Source: Cytobacillus pseudoceanisediminis (GTDB lineage Bacteria; Bacillota; Bacilli; Bacillales; Cytobacillaceae). From it: a stretch of DNA of 64,000 bases. Location: assembly GCF_023516215.1 (NCBI RefSeq), contig NZ_CP097349.1, forward strand, positions 4,678,001 through 4,742,000. Reading direction: 5' to 3'. How positions within the stretch are numbered: position 1 is the stretch's first letter; each line of letters starts with the position of its first letter. Shown in pieces: positions 57,600 through 64,000 of the stretch. The notes under the pieces were generated by a model. The model saw nothing but the letters and a program-made list of their open reading frames with translations, made no database searches and was not told the origin of the DNA. Both the position numbers and the translations under genes were made by a program.

Positions 57600-58636
57600 T
57601 GAAAGCCAATCGGGTTTTTACAACCATTGATACACACACGGGCGGAAATCCGACAAGGACATTGATTAGTGGACTCCCAGTACTAAAAGGAGCGACAATG
57701 TCCGAAAAAATGCTTCATATGCAAAAGGAATATGATTGGATTCGTAAGCTCCTGATGAATGAACCAAGAGGGCATGATGTAATGTCAGGAGTACTTTTAA
57801 CAGATCCATGTCATCCGGAAGCAGATATCGGTGTTATATATATCGAGACCGGCGGATATTTGCCAATGTGCGGCCATGACACAATCGGAGTTTGTACAGC
57901 ATTAGTGGAAGCAGGGCTATTCCCTGTTCAGGAGCCAGTTACTACCATCAGGCTTGATACACCAGCAGGTCTTGTTAAGGCAGAGATAAAGGTAGAGAAC
58001 GGTAAAGCAAAAGAGGTTTCCTTCTGTAATGTCCCTGCGTTCCTGTTAAAGAGTGTCTCTGTTGAAGTTGAGGGAATCGGAACCGTTGATGCAGACATTG
58101 CTTATGGGGGCAACTTCTATGGAATCATTAATGCCCAATCTGTTGGATTAGAACTGACACCGGAGAATGCTTCAACAATCATTGAAAAAGCTATCAAAAT
58201 TAGGAATACAATTAACGAAAAAACGGATGTCATTCATCCGCAATATCCATTTATTCGCGGTTTGACCCATATTGAATTTTTCACTGTGCCAACCCATGAA
58301 GAAGCTGATGTAAAAAATACAGTTGTTGTCCCTCCAGGCGGGATTGATCGTTCACCATGCGGTACAGGTACTTCGGCCAAATTATCTGTCCTCTATGCCA
58401 AAAAGGAGATTGGTATCAAAGAAGAATTTGTACATGAGAGTATTGTCGGCTCTTTATTCCGCGGAGAAGTCCTTGAAACAGCAGATGTTCTGGGTGTGGA
58501 GGCTGTTATTACAAGAATCACTGGTTCAGCATGGCTAATGGGAATGCACCGGTTCTTTTATAACGAGGAGGATCCGCTTAAAGAAGGCTTCTTACTTATT
58601 CCCCCAATGAAACATGAAATGGAGGATGTGAAATGA
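57599..58636 (+). CDS. 4-hydroxyproline 2-epimerase (proline racemase family)
   Basis: 345 residues. Both catalytic cysteines are present: MCGHDTIG near residue 97 and SPCGTGTSA near residue 256. Converts trans-4-hydroxy-L-proline to cis-4-hydroxy-D-proline. Proline racemase itself is possible but the gene set favours hydroxyproline. Overlaps the next gene by four bases. Confidence 0.93.
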   Translation: MKANRVFTTIDTHTGGNPTRTLISGLPVLKGATMSEKMLHMQKEYDWIRKLLMNEPRGHDVMSGVLLTDPCHPEADIGVIYIETGGYLPMCGHDTIGVCTALVEAGLFPVQEPVTTIRLDTPAGLVKAEIKVENGKAKEVSFCNVPAFLLKSVSVEVEGIGTVDADIAYGGNFYGIINAQSVGLELTPENASTIIEKAIKIRNTINEKTDVIHPQYPFIRGLTHIEFFTVPTHEEADVKNTVVVPPGGIDRSPCGTGTSAKLSVLYAKKEIGIKEEFVHESIVGSLFRGEVLETADVLGVEAVITRITGSAWLMGMHRFFYNEEDPLKEGFLLIPPMKHEMEDVK

Positions 58637-59586
58637 TAATTCAAAAGACGTATACAGCAACCGATGTACACGTAGCAGGTCAGGCTTATCGTATTGTTAA
58701 GGATGGACCATTTGTTCATTATCAAAGTATACAGGAGCTGAATGAGCAGTTTTCGCTTGCCTATCAGGAGGAAATTAAACTTCTATTAAATGAGCCCCGC
58801 GGATTTGCTGGATTAATGGGTTGTTTGATCGTCCCGCCTTTTAAAAGCGATGCCGATGCAGCTGTAATCTTTTTCGATCATTACGGAACCGTACCGGTGC
58901 AATATGGCGGAATTGTTGCTGTCATAACCGCATTGTTAGAGTGCGGCCAATTAAAGGCCAGGCCTTCAAATGTATACAGAATTGAAACAATTAACGGTGT
59001 TGTTTCTGTTACTGCAGCAATTAAAGATGGTGAAGTGAAATCAGTTAAGTTAAAAAGCGGGTCTTGCCAGGTTGTACAGGTCAATGCGCCGGTGTCTTAT
59101 TTTGATTTAAATACCGAAGTATCTCTAGTCCAAGCCGATCATATTTATGCCATTTTTGATAAAGCAGAGCTGCCTTTTGAGATTGAGATGGAGAACCTTC
59201 CAGTTATTAATCAATGGGGGCAAAAGGCAATTGAAGCATTAGAAGGCAAATATGCTTTCAGCAGAGTGATATTGCTGGATCATTCGCAAAAAAGTGAAGG
59301 CAAAATCAAAACGGTAACCTTCCGTCCGGATCGTTATATTGTGCGTTCTCCGGGATTTGGCACTCTGGCTGCCTGCAGTAGCTATTTATTAAGGAATGGC
59401 GATATATCTGCAGGCAGCCCAATTGAAAATGAAAGCCTTTTCAAAGGTAAATTAAGAGCCGAGTATTCAGCACAAATTGAAACCAGTTACGAGTTTAGTT
59501 TTTCAGCCCGCGGATTTATTACGGGTATGCAGACATATTTATTAGACCCGACAGATCCATTATTCGCAGGGTTTTTATTAAAATAA
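58633..59586 (+). CDS. Proline-racemase-like protein without catalytic cysteines
   Basis: 317 residues, alignable with its neighbour over its length (TATDVHVAGQAYRI for TTIDTHTGGNPTRT; LLLNEPRGFAGLMG for LLMNEPRGHDVMSG; FITGMQTYLLDP near the end). The first active-site block PMCGHDTIG has become PVQYGGIVA and the second, RSPCGTGTSA, has become RSPGFGTLAA, so both Cys and the neighbouring His are gone. Racemase or dehydratase chemistry of the known type is not expected. It may be a partner subunit, a binding protein or a new enzyme. The frame is intact and translationally coupled to the epimerase, so it is kept under selection. Confidence 0.88.
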   Translation: MIIQKTYTATDVHVAGQAYRIVKDGPFVHYQSIQELNEQFSLAYQEEIKLLLNEPRGFAGLMGCLIVPPFKSDADAAVIFFDHYGTVPVQYGGIVAVITALLECGQLKARPSNVYRIETINGVVSVTAAIKDGEVKSVKLKSGSCQVVQVNAPVSYFDLNTEVSLVQADHIYAIFDKAELPFEIEMENLPVINQWGQKAIEALEGKYAFSRVILLDHSQKSEGKIKTVTFRPDRYIVRSPGFGTLAACSSYLLRNGDISAGSPIENESLFKGKLRAEYSAQIETSYEFSFSARGFITGMQTYLLDPTDPLFAGFLLK

Positions 59587-59617
59587 AAAACTATTAATTA
59601 TAGGGAGGAAAATTAAA

Positions 59618-60511
59618 ATGACTAGAATTAGAGGAGCTTATCCAGTATTAATTACACCAATGACACAGGAGCAGGAGATTGATTGGGGCGGTGTAAAGAA
59701 TAATGTTAATTACTTTGTGGATCAAGGTGTGGCAGGTATCGTCATCAATGGGAGTACTGGTGAATTTGTCAGTCTATCAAGAGAAGAAAAATTCCAGATG
59801 GTAGAAACTGTTATGAAGGAAGTAAGCGGCCGCATCCCTGTTATTGTGGGGACAGCTGCTGAAACAACAAGGGAAACAATCGAGTATACAAAGCAAGCTG
59901 AAGTACATGGAGCGGATTGTGCTCTAATCATTAACCCTTTTTACATGAAGCCAAAGGAAAATGAAATCTACCATCATTTTAAAGAAGTATCTGGCAGTGT
60001 TAATCTTCCAATCATGCTTTATAACAACCCATTTACTTCTGGCGTTAATATGAGCGCAGATTTAATGCTTCAAATTGGCAAGGATTGTAAAAATGTAACT
60101 CACATTAAGGAATCAAGCGGTGAAATTGGCAAGGTAAGAGATCTTGCAAGAAAAGGAAAAGGAGACTTTGAAGTATTCTGCGGTGCTGAAGAGCTTGTAA
60201 TGGAGTCTTACTTAGTTGGAGCAACCGGGTGGATTTCTGTTGCAGGAAATATTGTGCCAAAGCTGGTTACAGATATGTATAACCATTTCCAAAACGGTGA
60301 GTTAGAAGAAGCTTGGTCAATCAATGATCGTATTTTACCACTGTGCGCGTTCCTTGAAGGATCTGGAAAGTATGTGCAAATTGTGAAGAGAGCCATGGAA
60401 TTAACCGGCCAGGCTGGCGGACCTGCGCGTTACCCTCGTCTAGGCCTATCACCTGAGGAGGATCAAAAGCTAAAAGACCTGCTTGCAAGTTTAGAGACAG
60501 TAAAAAACTAA
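59618..60511 (+). CDS. DapA-family lyase, 1-pyrroline-4-hydroxy-2-carboxylate deaminase
   Basis: 297 residues, DHDPS/NAL TIM barrel: NGSTGEF near residue 46, catalytic Tyr in IMLYNNPF, Schiff-base Lys in HIKESSGE. With the neighbouring genes it should deaminate the pyrroline to 2,5-dioxovalerate. Start behind GGGAGGAAA. Confidence 0.9.
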   Translation: MTRIRGAYPVLITPMTQEQEIDWGGVKNNVNYFVDQGVAGIVINGSTGEFVSLSREEKFQMVETVMKEVSGRIPVIVGTAAETTRETIEYTKQAEVHGADCALIINPFYMKPKENEIYHHFKEVSGSVNLPIMLYNNPFTSGVNMSADLMLQIGKDCKNVTHIKESSGEIGKVRDLARKGKGDFEVFCGAEELVMESYLVGATGWISVAGNIVPKLVTDMYNHFQNGELEEAWSINDRILPLCAFLEGSGKYVQIVKRAMELTGQAGGPARYPRLGLSPEEDQKLKDLLASLETVKN

Positions 60512-60531
60512 AAAAGTGAAGGAGTGAGGAT

Positions 60532-62034
60532 ATGCAAGCGACAAAATACAATTTAAAACCGAAAGTTCAAGAATTCCTGGAAGGTGTGAAAGGGCTATAT
60601 ATTAACGGTAAATATGTACCGGCGATCAGTGGTAAAAGGTTTACCGTCGTTAATCCTGCAAACGAAGAGGTGATTGCAGAAGTAAGTGAAGCGCAAGAGG
60701 AAGATATTAACGCTGCGGTAGCTGCTGCAAGAAAAGCATTTGATGATGGCCAATGGACAAAAATGGATGCCGCTGAACGCTCCCGCCTAATCTATAAATT
60801 TGCGGATCTCTTAGAAGAAAATCGAGAGGAACTTGCACAACTGGAATCATTGGATAACGGAAAGCCCTATAAGGTCGCCTTGGCAGATGATGTCGACGGA
60901 ACAATCCAGCATTTTAGATATTACGCAGGCTGGGCCACAAAAATATTTGGTAAGACAACTCAGGTTTCAAAGAATTATGTAACCTATACTGTACACGAGC
61001 CGGTTGGGGTTGTAGGCCAAATTATTCCATGGAACTTTCCGCTCGCCATGGCTGCCTGGAAGCTCGGATCTGCACTCGCAGTCGGCTGTACGATTGTGAT
61101 TAAACCGGCAACTGAAACACCATTATCTCTTCTCTACGCAGGAAAGCTATTCAAGGAAGCCGGGTTCCCGGATGGTGTTGTAAATATTGTGCCAGGAACG
61201 GGCAGGGTTGCGGGAGAAGCAATTACTGCACATAAAGATATCGATAAGGTAGCATTCACAGGATCAACTGCTGTCGGAAAAGAAGTAATGAAAAAAGCTG
61301 CAGATCAAATTAAAGGTGTTACGCTGGAGCTTGGCGGAAAATCGCCAGCCATTGTCTTAGATGATGCTAATCTTGAGGAAGCAATTGAAGGGGTATTTAA
61401 CGGAACAATGTACAATCATGGGCAAAACTGCAGTGCTTGTACACGTGTATTTGTACAGAGAAACATATATGATCATGTAGTAAAAGCCTTAGCAGAACGA
61501 GCGAATGCAATGAAGTTAGGTGATGGAATGAACCCCGAAACGGAAATGGGCCCGCTTGTTTCAGCAAAACAGCATCAAACTGTTCTTAAGTATATTGAAC
61601 AAGGGAAGAAAGAAGGGGCGCGCCTCGTGGCAGGGGGCGAAAAAGGATTTGAAAAAGGTTATTTTGTACAGCCAACCATTTTTGCTGATGTACAAGATCA
61701 TATGGTTATTGCTCGTGAAGAAATCTTTGGTCCTGTAATGTCCATTTTCGTTTTCGATACGATTAATGAGGTCATTAAACGCGCGAACGATAGTGAATAT
61801 GGCTTAGCTGCAAGTATCTGGACAGAAAGTATGAAAAAGGGACATTATATTGCAAGCAAGCTGCAATCAGGTACAGTCTGGATTAATGATTTTGGTCTTG
61901 AATGGGAAACTATGCCTTTCGGCGGCTACAAACAATCAGGCATCGGCCGCGAAATGGGTGGAGAATATGGCTTACAAAACTATACGGAAGTGAAAAGTGT
62001 ATTTGTTAACATCAAGCATGATGAGAAATTTTAA
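60532..62034 (+). CDS. Aldehyde dehydrogenase (2,5-dioxovalerate dehydrogenase by context)
   Basis: 500 residues. IIPWNFPLAMAAWKLG, TLELGGKSPAIV (general-base Glu), NHGQNCSACTR (catalytic Cys) and PFGGYKQSGIGRE. Last step to 2-oxoglutarate. Start behind GAAGGAGTG; 20 bases after the lyase gene. Confidence 0.93.
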   Translation: MQATKYNLKPKVQEFLEGVKGLYINGKYVPAISGKRFTVVNPANEEVIAEVSEAQEEDINAAVAAARKAFDDGQWTKMDAAERSRLIYKFADLLEENREELAQLESLDNGKPYKVALADDVDGTIQHFRYYAGWATKIFGKTTQVSKNYVTYTVHEPVGVVGQIIPWNFPLAMAAWKLGSALAVGCTIVIKPATETPLSLLYAGKLFKEAGFPDGVVNIVPGTGRVAGEAITAHKDIDKVAFTGSTAVGKEVMKKAADQIKGVTLELGGKSPAIVLDDANLEEAIEGVFNGTMYNHGQNCSACTRVFVQRNIYDHVVKALAERANAMKLGDGMNPETEMGPLVSAKQHQTVLKYIEQGKKEGARLVAGGEKGFEKGYFVQPTIFADVQDHMVIAREEIFGPVMSIFVFDTINEVIKRANDSEYGLAASIWTESMKKGHYIASKLQSGTVWINDFGLEWETMPFGGYKQSGIGREMGGEYGLQNYTEVKSVFVNIKHDEKF

Positions 62035-62077
62035 GGAACAATTGGACAATCAATCCTGTGTACTAATTGGATGGGAG

Positions 62078-62110
62078 TGGGACAGCGTTTTGTTACAATG
62101 TCCCATTTTG
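62078..62110 (+). terminator. Possible terminator
   Basis: GGGACA/TGTCCC hairpin with a long loop and a short T-run between the dehydrogenase and the symporter gene; may only attenuate. Confidence 0.45.
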
Positions 62111-62198
62111 CACATTTATATGTCTGAATATTATTAATATTATAAATTAAAACAGAAACGGAACTATCTACTTAAAGTTTGAAAATAGGTGGGATAAG

Positions 62199-63662
62199 AT
62201 GGAAGAATTAGTGAATAAAGCGTCGGGTTTAGTTTGGAGTCTTGGATTGGTAGCGTTCGCGCTTGGTGCTGGATTGTTCTTTTCCATTATGACACGTTTT
62301 GTGCAATTTAGATATTTTAAGGAAATGATTAAACTTCTTTTTGAAAAGGGTAACCCGGAATCAGGTGTATCCTCTTTCCAGGCATTTACAATGGCTTTAG
62401 CTGGCCGGGTCGGTATTGGCAATATCGCCGGGGTTGCTACTGCGATTGCATTCGGAGGTCCGGGAGCGGTTTTCTGGATGTGGATTATGGCTTTATTAGG
62501 TGGAGCAAGTGCTTTTATAGAATCTACTCTTGCTCAGGTCTATAAAGTAAAAGATGGTAATCAATACCGGGGCGGAACTCCTTATTTCATTGAAAAAGGT
62601 TTAAATATAAAATGGTTCGCGGTATTTGTTGCGATTGTTGTTACCCTCTGCTACGGAATTTTAGTTCCAGGTATTCAGGCAAATACGATTGCTGTTGGGT
62701 TCGAAAACACAATTGGCCTCAATAAAAGCATCACTGGAATCATTCTTGTTGTATTACTTGGCATCATTATTTTTGGCGGCGTTAAGCGAATTGCTACTGT
62801 TTCGGAAAAAGTTGTCCCTTTTATGGCCTTAGGATATGTGGTTATTACTTTCGTTCTTTTATTTGCCAATGCAGCAGAAATTCCAGCCATGCTTTGGCTG
62901 ATTATTTCAAGTGCATTTGGTGCAAATGAAATGTTTGGCGGTATTATCGGTGCAGCGATTGCATGGGGCGTTAAGAGAGCGGTATTCTCTAACGTTGCTG
63001 GTGTAGGGGAAGGAACTTATAGTTCAGCTGCAGCAGATGTATCCCATCCGGCAAAACAAGGTCTTGTTCAAGCATTCTCTGTTTATATTGATACTATCAT
63101 TGTTTGCACAGCTACTGCACTTATGATTCTAATCACCGGTATGTACAGCGTTACACCAGAAGGAAAGCAGCCGATTGTTGAGAACATCCCAGGTGTTGAA
63201 GCTGGACCAATGTGGACACAGGCGGCCGTTGAAAGCGTTATCCCTGGATTTGGCGGTTTTTTCGTAGCTATTGCTATCTTCTTCTTTGCCTTTACAACCC
63301 TGTTGGCTTACTACTATATTTCTGAAACAACCCTCGTTTACCTTGGCAGAAAGAGAAATCTAAAAGGGCTAAAAGCAGGCTTAATGATTCTTTTCTTAGG
63401 AATGATCTACTTAGGCAGTGTTGAAAATGCATCCCTATTATGGGCGCTCGGAGACTTTGGCTTCGGAAGTATGGCCTGGCTTAACTTAGTCGCTATTCTA
63501 TTTTTGACTAAAACAGCCTTAAAAGTATTTAAAGATTATGAAGAACAGAAGAAAGCGGGCATTGAACCAGTCTTCGATCCTGTTAAACTTGGCATTAAAG
63601 GTGCTGATTTTTGGGAGGAGAAAGTGAAAGAAAGCAATTCAAAAGGCAAGAAGGTAATTTAA
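62199..63662 (+). CDS. Sodium:alanine (AGCS) family symporter
   Basis: 487 residues, about eleven membrane helices. SSFQAFTMALAGRVGIGNIAGVATAI, the AGCS signature, near residue 50, and AVFSNVAGVGEGTYSSAA near 265. AGCS members take up alanine or glycine with Na+. Its place behind the hydroxyproline operon suggests uptake of hydroxyproline, proline or a related amino acid. Start behind AGGTGGG. Confidence 0.9.
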   Translation: MEELVNKASGLVWSLGLVAFALGAGLFFSIMTRFVQFRYFKEMIKLLFEKGNPESGVSSFQAFTMALAGRVGIGNIAGVATAIAFGGPGAVFWMWIMALLGGASAFIESTLAQVYKVKDGNQYRGGTPYFIEKGLNIKWFAVFVAIVVTLCYGILVPGIQANTIAVGFENTIGLNKSITGIILVVLLGIIIFGGVKRIATVSEKVVPFMALGYVVITFVLLFANAAEIPAMLWLIISSAFGANEMFGGIIGAAIAWGVKRAVFSNVAGVGEGTYSSAAADVSHPAKQGLVQAFSVYIDTIIVCTATALMILITGMYSVTPEGKQPIVENIPGVEAGPMWTQAAVESVIPGFGGFFVAIAIFFFAFTTLLAYYYISETTLVYLGRKRNLKGLKAGLMILFLGMIYLGSVENASLLWALGDFGFGSMAWLNLVAILFLTKTALKVFKDYEEQKKAGIEPVFDPVKLGIKGADFWEEKVKESNSKGKKVI

Positions 63663-64000
63663 GTGCAGCCGGAAACAGAGAACACTTCCCGCTTTTACTT
63701 CTAAAATCCTTATTGCATGTGGTGGCAGCTTCTTCACCAACTGCTGGAGCCCAAATGGCCAGTACTCCAGGCTGTCACCATCTTTATGTTCAGCAACTAG
63801 ATCCGAAACCCCACTTACAGACTCCGATTGCGAATAAGGACTTTCGGGAGCTCCTTCACTGAAATCTCCTCATATATCCAGAAGGTTATTCGATTCCCTC
63901 ATCCCCCACACCGGCACCACCAGAGGCCGCTGCTATCACCCGGCGCGAAGCGAGCAGTTTATCTCCTAATTTAGCTCCCCTATTAAACCACCGCAACAAC
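63663..64000. other. Unassigned stretch at right edge
   Basis: I find no convincing gene start, RNA or terminator. On the minus strand one frame is open for about 60 codons (63700-63880) without start or ribosome site. The base composition is richer in C and G than its surroundings. Possibly the remnant of a gene or a repeat that continues beyond the window. Confidence 0.4.

Noticed and set aside
63611..63862. 83-codon plus-strand frame overlapping the end of the symporter gene
   Set aside because: It starts within the symporter in another frame, its sequence resembles no protein, and there is no ribosome site.

Overview
The window reads as chromosome from a moderately AT-rich, spore-forming Bacillaceae, closest in gene order to Bacillus subtilis and Cytobacillus-type relatives. 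The reasons are the csbA-uvrB-uvrA and yvlABCD neighbourhoods, the hprK-lgt-yvoD-ppaX-yvoF-hisZGDBHAFI run, an alpha/beta-type spore DNA-binding protein, S-box riboswitches and a LexA/DinR-type SOS box. The species cannot be fixed from the sequence alone.

Layout. (1) 1-1.2 kb: the 3' part of mgtE. (2) 1.2-11.7 kb: an accessory stretch of unrelated, mostly single genes: an MFS exporter broken by a stop codon, an alpha/beta hydrolase, small hypothetical and membrane proteins, an IS110-family element, a secreted EEP-fold hydrolase and a secreted amidase. They are separated by about ten copies of a short composite intergenic repeat. (3) 11.7-19.4 kb: a TetR regulator, two small proteins, an AI-2E-family transporter, an NRDE/TANGO2 protein, a PAS histidine kinase and a divergent MocR/EamA pair. 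(4) 19.4-23.7 kb: tandem SAM-I riboswitches ahead of metNIQ and an M20 deacylase. (5) 23.7-30.6 kb: SASP, csbA, uvrB-uvrA and a membrane-anchored SGNH hydrolase. (6) 30.8-34.4 kb: the yvl envelope-stress-like operon and a cell-wall amidase. (7) 34.5-41.2 kb: an amino-sugar recycling block on the minus strand (murP-mupG-murQ and nagA-nagB-nagR). Both promoters carry the same NagR-like box over the -35 element. (8) 41.5-52.6 kb: hprK, lgt, yvoD, ppaX, yvoF and the histidine operon. (9) 52.7-63.7 kb: a hydroxyproline catabolism regulon with a sigma-54 activator, two divergent operons each preceded by a -24/-12 promoter, and an AGCS-type symporter.

How the parts work together. The mur and nag genes turn MurNAc and GlcNAc from cell-wall turnover into fructose-6-phosphate. 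The met genes import methionine-type compounds under SAM control. The hydroxyproline genes epimerise, oxidise, deaminate and oxidise again to 2-oxoglutarate.

The most unusual items are: a proline-racemase-family paralogue that has lost both catalytic cysteines, encoded directly behind an intact epimerase; a roughly 150-nt structured repeat in two covarying copies, one inside the his operon; and the repeat array of the accessory stretch, which shares sequence words with that structured repeat. Caution: at least thirteen single-base losses in short homopolymers break genes that are normally intact (uvrB, hisZ, hisA and others). This looks like an uncorrected sequencing error pattern rather than biology.
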